A DNA stretch of 64,000 nt from Hydrotalea sp. (GTDB taxonomy: Bacteria; Bacteroidota; Bacteroidia; Chitinophagales; Chitinophagaceae), in assembly GCA_022402565.1 (NCBI GenBank), contig JAKRSC010000008.1:124001-188000 (forward strand), given 5' to 3'. Shown here piece by piece: positions 19,649-27,569 of the stretch. How positions within the stretch are numbered: the stretch's first letter is position 1; every line of letters begins with the position of its first letter. Under the pieces are notes generated by a model that was not told where the DNA came from, searched no databases, and worked only from the letters and a program-made list of their open reading frames with translations. The position numbers were made by a program, and so were the translations under genes.

Positions 19649-21031
19649 TTATTTTCCCTTCCCTTTTGCTATGATCAAAAAAGTATGCAACATTATTTTG
19701 ATATCGAGTAGAAGAGAAGCGTTTTCAACATAAGCAAGATCATATTGCATACGCTCTATCATTTCTTCAACTGAAGACGCATAACCAAATTGTACCATTC
19801 CCCAAGAAGTAAGTCCTGGACGCATTCTTAGTAAGTATTTATAGTAAGGTGTTTTTTTACTAATAGCATCAATATAATAAGCTCTTTCTGGTCTTGGGCC
19901 AACAAAGCTCATATCACCTTTTATAATATTCCACAGCTGAGGTAGCTCATCTATTCGCCATTTTCTCATAAACTTACCCCACGATGTGATTCTTGGGTCA
20001 TAATCTGAAGAAAGTGCTGGCCCATTTGGCTCGGCATCTTCTATCATGCTTCTAAATTTATAAATCACAAATTTGTTTCCTTGCAGACCTAATCTTTCTT
20101 GAGCATAAATAATGGATCCTTTAGATGAAAAATAAGTTCTGATAGCCGCAAATAAGAAAATAGGAGAAAGAATGATAAGTAAGATAAATGCTCCTAATAA
20201 ATCCATGAGTCTTTTTATATTTCTTTGCCAAGCGGGGAGCGGGCTCGGATCGAGGTCAATTAAAACATCTCTAAAAACATTGGTCGTTCTGACTGAGCCC
20301 GATAAAATATCCAAGGTTTCGGGCGCAAGCTTAATAGCAACTTGAAAAGGTGATAGTAAACTGATGCAATTTTCAATTTGCTCCTGTTGCTTTTTTGGAA
20401 TAGTAATTATAACCTGTTCAATATTGTGCTTTTGGACTGTATCTTGTATGGCATCAAAATCGCCCCAATAGGGCAGCCACTTACTTAAACCATTTTTTGC
20501 ATCCTGTTGTGGGGCAATAAATCCCATAAGGTCATATCCAACAAAATAATTCTGGTCGTTTAGTTTTTTGAACAATTTCACCGATTGCTTGGTGTTGCCA
20601 ATAATCAGTGTTCTTACTACTACTTGTCGGGTTTGTAATTGACGTTTAGCAATCCAGAGAATAATAGATCTTCCAACAGAGAGTGATATCAAATTCCAGA
20701 GCGAATAAGATAAGACTTGACTTGAGAAAGAAACAGAGTTTTCAGAATAAATAAAAAACCAACAAACCAAAGTAGATATTGGGATCCCTATAAATATGGT
20801 TTGAAGAAATTCTTGTAGTCTAGATTTTTGGTAAAGCGATTGTGCATAGGCACCTGCAATCGAAAATGCAATTAGCCAAACAATGCCTATACTAAGAGAT
20901 ATTAACAAATGCTGTAATGAATGTTCAATTGGATAGTTCAAATAATAACTCATCCAAAAGAACGCCGTAAAAGATCCGGCCAAAAAGTCCCAGGCACCGT
21001 ACCAGATAACCCGTAGTTTGGTGCCTATCAT
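19649..21031 (-). CDS. Polyprenyl-phosphate sugar-phosphate transferase (initiating glycosyltransferase)
   Basis: A 460-residue membrane protein of the polyisoprenyl-phosphate hexose-1-phosphate transferase family, which loads the first sugar of an exopolysaccharide or capsule onto undecaprenyl phosphate. Four N-terminal membrane segments (residues about 10-125) are followed by a CoA-binding-like (Rossmann) domain. A fifth hydrophobic segment lies near residue 270, and the catalytic domain carries VIYKFRSMIEDAE, WRIDELPQLWNIIKGDMS and VGPRPER. All key residues are intact. It lies between an oxidoreductase and a FemAB-like gene with single-base gaps. No flippase or polymerase is in the window, so the rest of the pathway is elsewhere. 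Confidence 0.9.
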   Translation of the reverse strand: MIGTKLRVIWYGAWDFLAGSFTAFFWMSYYLNYPIEHSLQHLLISLSIGIVWLIAFSIAGAYAQSLYQKSRLQEFLQTIFIGIPISTLVCWFFIYSENSVSFSSQVLSYSLWNLISLSVGRSIILWIAKRQLQTRQVVVRTLIIGNTKQSVKLFKKLNDQNYFVGYDLMGFIAPQQDAKNGLSKWLPYWGDFDAIQDTVQKHNIEQVIITIPKKQQEQIENCISLLSPFQVAIKLAPETLDILSGSVRTTNVFRDVLIDLDPSPLPAWQRNIKRLMDLLGAFILLIILSPIFLFAAIRTYFSSKGSIIYAQERLGLQGNKFVIYKFRSMIEDAEPNGPALSSDYDPRITSWGKFMRKWRIDELPQLWNIIKGDMSFVGPRPERAYYIDAISKKTPYYKYLLRMRPGLTSWGMVQFGYASSVEEMIERMQYDLAYVENASLLLDIKIMLHTFLIIAKGKGK

Positions 21032-21032
21032 A

Positions 21033-22007
21033 TTACACTAAAATATTAGTATGATTGATTTTGTCAAGGATTTGATGAGCCACTTCCATAGCTAAAAACC
21101 CATCTATTTCACTTACAATTGTAGGTTTATGCTGTAAAATAGAATCAACAAAAGCAGTTAGTTCGGCTTTAATTGCATTATTTCCAGCAATTTCCGGATT
21201 AGCAATAGCAATGGTTTTTTTGCCATTAGGAGTTTCTAAATCAAATGAAAATACTTTTTCGTCGCTTGGCTGCTTGAGCTTAATAACTTCAGCTTTCTTT
21301 TGCAAAAAATCAACTCCAATGTATGCATCTTTTTGAAACATGCGCATCTTTCGCATTTTTTTCATACTTATTCTGCTGCTGGTTAAGTTTGCAACACAAC
21401 CGTTATTAAATTCAATGCGTACATTGGCTATATCTGGTGTATCTGTTATGACTGCAACTCCGCTTGCAGAAATATTTTTTACATCACTCTTTACAATACT
21501 TAGAATGATATCAATATCATGAATCATTAAATCAAGAATTACACTTACCTCTGTGCCTCTTGGATTGAATTGTGCTAGCCGGTGTACCTCAATAAACATA
21601 GGTTGAATTGCCATTTCTTTAACGGCAAGGAAAGCAGGATTGAATCTTTCTACGTGTCCAACCTGTAGCTTCACATTTGCTTCTCTAACTGTATTTACAA
21701 TATCTCTTCCTTCCTGTATAGTATGTGCCAAGGGCTTCTCAACAAAAACATGTTTTCCTTTTCTGAGCGCTTGCATGCAAACAGAATAATGCTGATCAGT
21801 TGGTGTTACAATATCCACTATATCAACAGCATCCATGAGTTTTTCTGGATCAGTAAATCGTTTGATTTGATATTGAGAGATTACCTCAGCAGCATGCTCA
21901 TTGTTAGGATCGTAAAACCCAACAATTTGAGCTTGTTCAATTTCTTTCCAATTCGCAATATGAAATTTGCCTAAATGTCCTACCCCAAAAACTCCAACTT
22001 TTAACAT
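21033..22007 (-). CDS. Gfo/Idh/MocA-family oxidoreductase
   Basis: A 324-residue NAD(P)-dependent sugar oxidoreductase. The nucleotide-binding GVGHLGKFH is at residues 7-15, and the catalytic-lysine motif VFVEKPLAH at about 95. The C-terminal alpha/beta domain includes LMIHDIDIIL with the usual histidine. It is the first gene of the polysaccharide-linked trio, 1 bp ahead of the sugar-phosphate transferase. It could make a modified UDP-sugar for that pathway; a UDP-GlcNAc 3-dehydrogenase role would be possible but is not shown by the sequence. Confidence 0.88.
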   Translation of the reverse strand: MLKVGVFGVGHLGKFHIANWKEIEQAQIVGFYDPNNEHAAEVISQYQIKRFTDPEKLMDAVDIVDIVTPTDQHYSVCMQALRKGKHVFVEKPLAHTIQEGRDIVNTVREANVKLQVGHVERFNPAFLAVKEMAIQPMFIEVHRLAQFNPRGTEVSVILDLMIHDIDIILSIVKSDVKNISASGVAVITDTPDIANVRIEFNNGCVANLTSSRISMKKMRKMRMFQKDAYIGVDFLQKKAEVIKLKQPSDEKVFSFDLETPNGKKTIAIANPEIAGNNAIKAELTAFVDSILQHKPTIVSEIDGFLAMEVAHQILDKINHTNILV

Positions 22008-22053
22008 ACCCGCTTTTTCGTTTAGAGGTCAAATATAAGCAAGCTGTGAAAGC

Positions 22054-22764
22054 TTATTTCACAAAACGGCTTTTTTGTTGATAAGCAGTGTATGGAGCAT
22101 ATATGTAAAGGCAAGAACCTCCCTGAATATAGTCAACTACCCAGCTATTTAATTCCTCTGGTAAGGCTGGACAACCATGACTTCTTCCTAAATAACCTTG
22201 ATTATCAATCCAAGACTCACTCACATATTTTGCACCATGCACTACAATAGCGCGTTTATAGGCCAAATCGTTAATCCCTTTTTCAACACCTTTCAAGCGA
22301 AGCGATTTGCCGTGTGCTCCTTGATAGGGTTCTTCCGTTATAAAAAGGCCTAAACTACTTTGATGGGAGTTTGGTTTATTCGAGAACCTGTTGGCTATTT
22401 CTTTTCCTGAGTTTTTACCATGTGCAACTAAGCTGTGTACCAAAACATCTTTTGTTTCAACGTTTAGTGTTACCCATCGTTTAGCAGAGCTAGGTAAGCT
22501 AAAATCTATAATGGTTAAGTATTTTGAATTGCTAACCCAGTTGTGTTCTATTGCTTTATGATAAGCATTCCAGGCTAGCTCAAATGCTCGCATTGAAATC
22601 CCCAATTCATGGAGACCAAATGATGTATAAGTATCATCAATACTGCTGCTTTTTGTAGCAACAACTTCACCTCTGTCAGGTGCTTTTTCATTCGTCAATT
22701 TTGCATGATGAAACGACAAGGACAGCAGTCCAAATACAACACTATGTCGAATTTTTTTTCGCAT
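22054..22764 (-). CDS. Murein L,D-transpeptidase catalytic-domain protein
   Basis: A 236-residue exported protein. A short N-terminal hydrophobic stretch could act as a signal peptide. The catalytic core is in the C-terminal half: IVVHGAKYVSE with the conserved His, then LGRSHGCPALP holding the nucleophile cysteine, the (S/H)GC motif of YkuD-like L,D-transpeptidases. It probably cross-links or trims peptidoglycan. It is 46 bp upstream of the polysaccharide trio on the same strand, so it may be part of the same envelope transcript. Confidence 0.82.
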   Translation of the reverse strand: MRKKIRHSVVFGLLSLSFHHAKLTNEKAPDRGEVVATKSSSIDDTYTSFGLHELGISMRAFELAWNAYHKAIEHNWVSNSKYLTIIDFSLPSSAKRWVTLNVETKDVLVHSLVAHGKNSGKEIANRFSNKPNSHQSSLGLFITEEPYQGAHGKSLRLKGVEKGINDLAYKRAIVVHGAKYVSESWIDNQGYLGRSHGCPALPEELNSWVVDYIQGGSCLYIYAPYTAYQQKSRFVK

Positions 22765-22843
22765 TAAGGGTGCAAAGTTACAACAGAAATTGGAGGGATA
22801 GGGTTAAAATATGCCTAAAATGAAGTTTGCCTTCGCACCTAAG

Positions 22844-23113
22844 TCATTCAATTTCAGTATATTGTATTTCTTGCTTGCTGCTAGTTAATTTAGATTCATT
22901 AGAAGGTGTGCATCCTTCTTCTAGACATCTTTTTGGCCTGAAAAATCCTGTTACTACAAGAATAGCACCTAGTATAATAGCTGGCCATGCGCCTTCAGCA
23001 CGAAAAGCGTACCCAAAATAAATAGCAACAGCACCTAAAGACCACCTGAGCAAGCTGCTGAACCAGATGACTATTTGAGTATCGCGGGTATCTGTAGATT
23101 GAAACATGTTCAT
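22844..23113 (-). CDS. Small DUF2892/YgaP-like membrane protein
   Basis: An 89-residue protein with two close hydrophobic segments (about residues 18-60), a short FRPKRCLEEGCTPSN loop with two cysteines, and a polar tail. This is like the transmembrane part of YgaP rhodaneses. It is the last gene of the rhodanese-thioredoxin operon, directly after the exported rhodanese with no gap, suggesting membrane-linked sulfur handling. Function unproven. Confidence 0.7.
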   Translation of the reverse strand: MNMFQSTDTRDTQIVIWFSSLLRWSLGAVAIYFGYAFRAEGAWPAIILGAILVVTGFFRPKRCLEEGCTPSNESKLTSSKQEIQYTEIE

Positions 23114-23512
23114 TTATTTTTGAAGTGGGCCATCCCAACTTATAATACCCCATTTTAAGTGAAAGACATGCGGAATTCCTTTTTGCTGAAACAGTTTGAC
23201 AGCTTGTCCTGTCCTATTACCAGATCTGCAATACAACAAATAAGTTTTTGCAGTATCTAGCTGGCTTATTTTCTGAACGAAATCATTTTGATAAAAGTCA
23301 ATATTAATTGCATTGGATAAATGTCCACTTTGAAATTCTTCCGCAGTTCTTATATCCAGTATAACCACGTTGGCTTCTTTCATTTTTTTCTGAAATGCTC
23401 CATTCGTTAAGTGCACAGTATTTTGTTGCGATTGAGCAGAACAACTCCAAATGTGAAAGCTGAAAACAATTAAAAATGTCCAGCGTGCAAGTATAACAAA
23501 TTGCTTAAGCAT
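23114..23512 (-). CDS. Exported rhodanese-domain lipoprotein
   Basis: A single rhodanese domain of 132 residues. The preferred start is ATG 23512, which begins MLKQFVILARWTFLIVF, a signal segment leading to HIWSCSAQ, a possible lipobox cysteine. The frame is open for 15 bases upstream. The active-site loop is intact: LLYCRSGNRTGQA with the catalytic Cys near residue 95. It would transfer sulfane sulfur outside the cytoplasm, unlike the other two rhodaneses of this operon, which have no signal. The start overlaps the OsmC stop by 8 bp. Confidence 0.82.
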   Translation of the reverse strand: MLKQFVILARWTFLIVFSFHIWSCSAQSQQNTVHLTNGAFQKKMKEANVVILDIRTAEEFQSGHLSNAINIDFYQNDFVQKISQLDTAKTYLLYCRSGNRTGQAVKLFQQKGIPHVFHLKWGIISWDGPLQK

Positions 23513-23957
23513 GACTCGGTGTTGCAATTAAAACCGTTGGTTCAAAAATGATTTTTGATTTCACAGAATTAGAGATTAAGCATGCCGCTTCAGATTTATG
23601 TAAAACACGCATAGCTTTTTCTTGGTCATTAGCATCTTCTATCACTAAGCTGGGCTGAAGTAAAATTTCACTAATCATATATTTACTTTCAACAATCTCT
23701 AATTTACCAACTGCTTTAGAATTGAAACTTTGAAAAGATAGTTTAAAATTTTCAGCGATTGCTAAAAACGTAGTCATTAGGCAACTGTTAACTGCTGCGA
23801 CTAATAAATGCTCTGGCGACCAAATTCCAGGCATTCCTTTAGGAAATTCAGGAGGAGTAGCCACATCTAAATTATGTTCTAGAACAGGAGAGCTAAGGTT
23901 GCCTTTTCTGTCGGTAGTCCATTGTAAATTAACTTCGTAATGATGAATATTAGACAT
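23505..23957 (-). CDS. OsmC-family protein
   Basis: A 150-residue OsmC/Ohr-fold protein. The two redox cysteines of the family are present in AVNSCLMTTFLAIAENF (about residue 57) and EAACLISNSVK (about residue 124). The family reduces organic peroxides or persulfides using thiols or lipoyl proteins. In a sulfur island a persulfide-related function is plausible but is only inferred from context. Located between a thioredoxin gene and an exported rhodanese gene on one transcript. Confidence 0.85.
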   Translation of the reverse strand: MSNIHHYEVNLQWTTDRKGNLSSPVLEHNLDVATPPEFPKGMPGIWSPEHLLVAAVNSCLMTTFLAIAENFKLSFQSFNSKAVGKLEIVESKYMISEILLQPSLVIEDANDQEKAMRVLHKSEAACLISNSVKSKIIFEPTVLIATPSHA

Positions 23958-23973
23958 GTAGGTTGTTTTAAGG

Positions 23974-24282
23974 TCATGAATAGGTTTGAATAACCTGTTT
24001 AATTTGTGCAGCAGGAACTACACCAGATTTTCTCCAAATAGCTTGTCCTTTTTTGAAAAGAATTAGAGTCGGAACCCCTTGTATTTGATAAGCAGAAGCT
24101 ACTTGAGGATTCACATCAACATCTACTTTAATGATTTTTACTTGATCTTGTAATTCCTTTTTAACATCTTGCAATATTGGTGACATCATTTTGCACGGTC
24201 CGCACCAAGTCGCAAAAAAGTCCACCAAAACTGGTTGCTCGCTATGAATAAGTTCTTGAAAACTAGGATTTCCGTTTTGCAT
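23974..24282 (-). CDS. Thioredoxin
   Basis: A 102-residue thioredoxin with the active-site FATWCGPCK (cysteines 27 and 30) and the cis-proline loop QGVPTLILF near residue 75. It has no signal peptide, so it is cytoplasmic. Its gene overlaps the preceding small membrane protein gene by 20 bp. In this operon it could reduce persulfides released by the rhodaneses and carriers. It is probably not the only thioredoxin of the cell. Confidence 0.92.
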   Translation of the reverse strand: MQNGNPSFQELIHSEQPVLVDFFATWCGPCKMMSPILQDVKKELQDQVKIIKVDVDVNPQVASAYQIQGVPTLILFKKGQAIWRKSGVVPAAQIKQVIQTYS

Positions 24283-24487
24283 GAGCTCTTTCTTTTGTGT
24301 TAATTTCTAGTGTGCCTACTACAACTGCTCCAGTTACTGCAAAGTAAATGGTGCTATTTACTGGATCTGAAGTAAACATGCATGTACCAGTTGAACAACC
24401 AACATAATACCAATATGCATAGCCACTTACTGCACCTATTGATGCTCCAATTAAGTACTTTTTATTTTTTATTATCCACTTCTTCAT
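24263..24487 (-). CDS. Small DUF6132-like membrane protein
   Basis: A 74-residue protein starting MKKWIIKNKKYLIG at ATG 24487. It has two hydrophobic segments separated by YVGCSTGTCMFTSDPV, a GCxTGTC pair of cysteines characteristic of DUF6132. The frame is open 39 bases further upstream but that part overlaps the previous gene and looks unrelated. The function is unknown; the conserved cysteine pair at the membrane surface would suit sulfur or thiol chemistry. It overlaps both its neighbours, so translation of the operon is tightly coupled. Confidence 0.72.
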   Translation of the reverse strand: MKKWIIKNKKYLIGASIGAVSGYAYWYYVGCSTGTCMFTSDPVNSTIYFAVTGAVVVGTLEINTKERAHAKRKS

Positions 24488-24722
24488 ATGTAATAGGTTT
24501 ATTTTCTTGAATGGTTCTTTTGTCATTATATCTTGGTGTACATCCGTTCACTCCACAACATCCAATATTTGCTAGTGCCATTCCGGCAAATAAAAGTCCA
24601 GCCATTCCTAGTACCCATTCTCTCATTCCAATGGCTTGAATAATGATTACAATACCCAATATTAAACGGAGTATTCTAACAAAATCCCAACCCATTACGT
24701 ACCATTTAATCCTATTGAGCAT
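24462..24722 (-). CDS. Small DUF2892/YgaP-like membrane protein with cysteine cluster
   Basis: An 86-residue protein from ATG 24722 (MLNRIKWYVMGWDF). There are two hydrophobic segments (about residues 16-54), then ANIGCCGVNGCTPRYN with three cysteines, then a polar tail. It is paralogous in layout to 22844-23113 at the end of this operon. Such proteins resemble the membrane half of YgaP, which is a rhodanese fused to two membrane segments. Here the rhodanese is a separate gene 10 bp upstream, so the two could work as a split YgaP. Inferred from order only. Confidence 0.7.
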   Translation of the reverse strand: MLNRIKWYVMGWDFVRILRLILGIVIIIQAIGMREWVLGMAGLLFAGMALANIGCCGVNGCTPRYNDKRTIQENKPITYEEVDNKK

Positions 24723-24732
24723 GTGCTTTATT

Positions 24733-25050
24733 TTAAGATTGAATTTGTTGTTGTAAAACATTCCATGGTCCACCATTTACAGTTTCAACTCCACCAGACA
24801 GTAAAATTGATTTTGCAACTCCACTTCTATTTCCACTTCTACAAACTGTGATGATAGGTTTATTCCATTTTTTTATTTCTTGCAATTTACTCTTTACTTG
24901 TTCAACAGGAATATTTTTTGACCCTTTAATATGTCCCGATTGAAATTCTCTGGGTGTTCTCACATCTAAAATGATAGCACCTTCTTGAATCATTGCATTG
25001 TAATTAGGTGGTGGGGCTGAACTGAAAAGCTTTTTCAAAAAATTGAGCAT
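24733..25050 (-). CDS. Rhodanese-domain protein (sulfurtransferase)
   Basis: A 105-residue single-domain rhodanese. DVRTPREFQSGHIKGSKNIP is at residues 29-48, and the active loop is TVCRSGNRSG with the catalytic Cys70. The N-terminus (MLNFLKKLFSSAPPP) is amphipathic rather than a signal peptide. Lying 10 bp after the first rhodanese gene and ahead of the YgaP-like membrane gene, it is part of the sulfane-sulfur operon. Confidence 0.9.
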   Translation of the reverse strand: MLNFLKKLFSSAPPPNYNAMIQEGAIILDVRTPREFQSGHIKGSKNIPVEQVKSKLQEIKKWNKPIITVCRSGNRSGVAKSILLSGGVETVNGGPWNVLQQQIQS

Positions 25051-25060
25051 AGGGTACGTA

Positions 25061-25342
25061 TTAATTCATGTAAAATTTAACATCTTCAATTCCACCTGCA
25101 TTGTATACATCTGAAAAGCCCGATTGCTTGAGCATTGATGCAGCCATTCCACTTCTGTTTCCACTTCTGCAATACAAAATGTAAGGTGCTTGTAATTTTC
25201 TCATTTCTTCAATTCTGTGTGGTACTTCATCCAATGGAATATTAATTGCTCCTTGTATGTGCTCCATTTCAAACTCCATTGTGCTTCGCACATCAATTAA
25301 AGTTCCCGAATTGTTTAAGATCATTTCTTTAAGTGTTTCCAT
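25061..25342 (-). CDS. Rhodanese-domain protein (sulfurtransferase), first gene of the operon
   Basis: A 93-residue single-domain rhodanese from ATG 25342. DVRSTMEFEMEHIQG is followed by the catalytic Cys58 in YILYCRSGNRSGMAAS. A GTG at 25366 is in frame, but that base is also the last base of a TAACTTTG promoter box, so the later ATG is preferred. It is the first gene of an eight-gene operon running to 22844. A Crp/Fnr-like palindrome sits 22 bp ahead of the promoter box. Confidence 0.88.
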   Translation of the reverse strand: METLKEMILNNSGTLIDVRSTMEFEMEHIQGAINIPLDEVPHRIEEMRKLQAPYILYCRSGNRSGMAASMLKQSGFSDVYNAGGIEDVKFYMN

Positions 25343-25365
25343 AATTGCTTGTTTTTTGGATGACA

Positions 25366-25409
25366 CAAAGTTAAAATGGCCATTTTCTATGAACAGTGAC
25401 TCAAATCAC
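25366..25409 (-). promoter_or_regulatory. Predicted promoter with Crp/Fnr-like site for the rhodanese operon
   Basis: On the minus strand GTGATTTGAGTCAC (25409-25396) is a dyad with perfect GTGA/TCAC half sites. It is followed after 22 bp by TAACTTTG (25373-25366), matching the Bacteroidota -7 motif TAnnTTTG. If transcription starts about 5 nt after the box, the palindrome is centred near -41.5, the classical position of an activator that contacts RNA polymerase directly. There is no TTTG at the usual -33 position, as expected for an activator-dependent promoter. The regulator gene is not in the window. Confidence 0.6.
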
Positions 25410-25417
25410 TTATACAT

Positions 25418-26194
25418 CTAAAGCAAATCCCAGCTTAAGCGAATGATTAGAACCGACATAACAAAAAGAAAAACATAACGAATAAATTGATTGCCTCTTA
25501 ACATGGCTGCCCTACTTCCTATAAAGCCACCCAACATATTTGCAGCCATCATTGGAATAGCCAACTTAAACAAGACAGCGCCTGATAATAAAAATCCTAT
25601 AAGCGATGCCGCATCGGCCATAGCATTGATTACTTTACTTTGAGCAGACGATTCCAAAAATCCCATCCCAAGGATACTTACAAAAGAAAACACCAACAAG
25701 GTTCCTGTTCCTGGACCAATAAATCCATTGTAAAATCCCATGGTTGCACCAATCAAACTGCTGAATAAAATGAGTTTGTTTCCTTGGTATTTCAATGCAT
25801 GTTTATTGCCTAAATCTTTTTTTATAAATGAGTAAATGGTGAGTGCTATTAAAATAACTAACAACATTGGCTTGAAAGTAGCAGAATCAATACTTCTCAT
25901 TGCAAAAGTTCCTCCGTATGCTGCTAGAGCAGTGAAAATACCCGTAATACCTATAATTTTCCAAGGCATTTTCATTTTTCTGCCATATTGAAAAGCAGCA
26001 ACTGTTGTTCCAGATAAAGATGCAAAGCGATTGCTTGCAATGACTTGAACATGACTTAATTCGGGGAACAGAATAAACAGTAAAGGCACTTGTACCAATC
26101 CACCACCGCCGACCACTGCATCGATAAAGCCGGCAAACAAAGCACCAATAGTTGCAGCTACAATTAACCAAACTGAAAGCTCATGTACATCCAT
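25418..26194 (-). CDS. TSUP-family (TauE/SafE-like) sulfur-anion exporter
   Basis: A 258-residue membrane protein with about seven or eight segments. The two repeated family motifs are visible: AGFIDAVVGGGGLVQVPLLF near residue 20 and MGFYNGFIGPGTGTLLVF near residue 150. The family exports sulfite, sulfoacetate, thiosulfate or related anions, though substrates vary. Placement between an SQR-type operon and a rhodanese operon supports a sulfur oxyanion. The start codon is 122 bp from the divergent SQR-like gene. Confidence 0.86.
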   Translation of the reverse strand: MDVHELSVWLIVAATIGALFAGFIDAVVGGGGLVQVPLLFILFPELSHVQVIASNRFASLSGTTVAAFQYGRKMKMPWKIIGITGIFTALAAYGGTFAMRSIDSATFKPMLLVILIALTIYSFIKKDLGNKHALKYQGNKLILFSSLIGATMGFYNGFIGPGTGTLLVFSFVSILGMGFLESSAQSKVINAMADAASLIGFLLSGAVLFKLAIPMMAANMLGGFIGSRAAMLRGNQFIRYVFLFVMSVLIIRLSWDLL

Positions 26195-26232
26195 AGGGCA
26201 AGCTAATAAACAATATTCAATTAGTCCTTAAA

Positions 26233-26246
26233 CTGATATAAATCAT
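26233..26246. promoter_or_regulatory. Crp/Fnr-like palindrome in the divergent TSUP/SQR spacer
   Basis: CTGATATAAATCAT has a perfect TGAT-N4-ATCA dyad, the core of the Fnr consensus. Its centre is 22 bp (about two helical turns) upstream of the second site at 26255-26268 and about 45 bp from the TSUP start codon. It could serve the TSUP promoter, act as a tandem site for the SQR operon, or both. The binding protein and its signal are unknown. Confidence 0.5.
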
Positions 26247-26254
26247 ATTCGAAA

Positions 26255-26298
26255 GTAACAAAAATCACTCAGCAGGCTTTTCATCTAAAATAGCTTTG
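26255..26298 (+). promoter_or_regulatory. Predicted promoter with Crp/Fnr-like site for the SQR operon
   Basis: GTAACAAAAATCAC (26255-26268) is followed after exactly 22 bp by TAGCTTTG (26291-26298), a match to TAnnTTTG. Site length, spacer and box match the rhodanese-operon promoter at 25366-25409. The left half site departs from the dyad by one base (TAAC for TGAC). With a start about 5 nt after the box, the mRNA leader would be about 14 nt. Confidence 0.55.
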
Positions 26299-26316
26299 AA
26301 CTCTTAAAACAACCAA

Positions 26317-27558
26317 ATGAAACGTCTTGTAATTTTAGGCGCTGGAACAGGTGGAACTATGATGGCAAACCACCTGCGTGACAAGCTGCCGCAATCGAAC
26401 TGGGAAATCAATATCATTGATGAAAGAACAGAACACCACTACCAACCAGGATATCTATTTCTCCCTTTTGATATTTACATTCCTGAAGATATTACTAAGC
26501 CCGTTGCAGATTTTATACCCAATGGAGTTCGCTGGGTGAATGATGCTATAGAGCTTATTGATCCCAAAGAACAACTTATTCATTTGGGATCCGGCGACAG
26601 ACTGCATTATGATATTTTGATTGTTGCTACAGGATGTAGGATAGCTCCTGAAGAAGTAGAAGGTATGAAGGGTGCAGAATGGCAAAAATCAGTTTTTGAT
26701 TTTTACACTTTTGAAGGCGCTTTAGCACTTAGAAATCATTTACGTAATTGGAAAGGAGGAAGACTACTTGTACATATTACAGAAATGCCTATTAAATGCC
26801 CAGTAGCTCCCTTAGAATTTGCATTTCTTGCCGATCATTATTTTAAAGAGAAAGGCATGAGAGATCAGGTTGAAATTGTTTATGTAACACCTTTAAGTGG
26901 AGCATTTACTAAGCCAACAGCTGCTGCTACACTAGGACATTTACTTGAGTCGAAAGACATTAAAATTGAATCTGATTTTGCTATTGCTGAAGTGGACAAT
27001 GAGAGAAAAGTGATTGTAGATTATGGTGGAAGGGAGTTGTCATTCGACTTGTTGGTCACTGTTCCAACTAATAAAGGAAGTGATGTAATTGAGAAGTCGG
27101 GTTTGGGTGATGACTTGAATTATATACCAACAAATAAAGCTACCCTTCAATCAAAAGCGTACAGCAATATATTTGTTATTGGCGATGCTTCTGATGTGCC
27201 CACTTCAAAAGCTGGATCTGTTGCGCACTTTGAAGCTGATATCTTAACTGAAAATATTATTCGGTTTATTAACAGCGAACCTTTACAAGAAGAGTTTGAC
27301 GGACATGCCAATTGTTTTGTTGAAACAGGCGGTGGTAAAGCTTTATTAATAGATTTTAACTACACCCATGAACCTGTTGAAGGGACCTTTCCTTTTCCTG
27401 GAGTTGGACCTTTAAGACTTTTAAAAGAAAATAGAATGAATCATATGGGTAAGATGGCATTTAGGTGGATTTATTGGAATATGCTCTTGAAAGGAACGCC
27501 CATTCCTTTCGTATCAACAAAGATGCAAGAAGCAGGTAAAAATTTTGTTCAAGCATAA
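26317..27558 (+). CDS. Sulfide:quinone oxidoreductase-like FAD flavoprotein
   Basis: A 413-residue pyridine-nucleotide-disulfide-fold flavoprotein. The FAD loop is LGAGTGGTMMANHL (residues 7-20), the second nucleotide motif ATGCRIAP is at 105-112, and the C-terminal FAD motif VIGDASDVPTSKAG is at 287-300. Three cysteines are present: C107, C161 (in MPIKCPVAPLE) and C333. C161 and C333 fall where the redox pair of sulfide:quinone oxidoreductases normally lies. The enzyme would oxidise sulfide at the membrane, delivering electrons to quinone and producing a polysulfide or persulfide. It heads an operon with TusE-like and DsrE2-like genes. A related flavoprotein with another sulfur substrate cannot be excluded. 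Confidence 0.82.
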   Translation: MKRLVILGAGTGGTMMANHLRDKLPQSNWEINIIDERTEHHYQPGYLFLPFDIYIPEDITKPVADFIPNGVRWVNDAIELIDPKEQLIHLGSGDRLHYDILIVATGCRIAPEEVEGMKGAEWQKSVFDFYTFEGALALRNHLRNWKGGRLLVHITEMPIKCPVAPLEFAFLADHYFKEKGMRDQVEIVYVTPLSGAFTKPTAAATLGHLLESKDIKIESDFAIAEVDNERKVIVDYGGRELSFDLLVTVPTNKGSDVIEKSGLGDDLNYIPTNKATLQSKAYSNIFVIGDASDVPTSKAGSVAHFEADILTENIIRFINSEPLQEEFDGHANCFVETGGGKALLIDFNYTHEPVEGTFPFPGVGPLRLLKENRMNHMGKMAFRWIYWNMLLKGTPIPFVSTKMQEAGKNFVQA

Positions 27559-27569
27559 AATATAAAATC

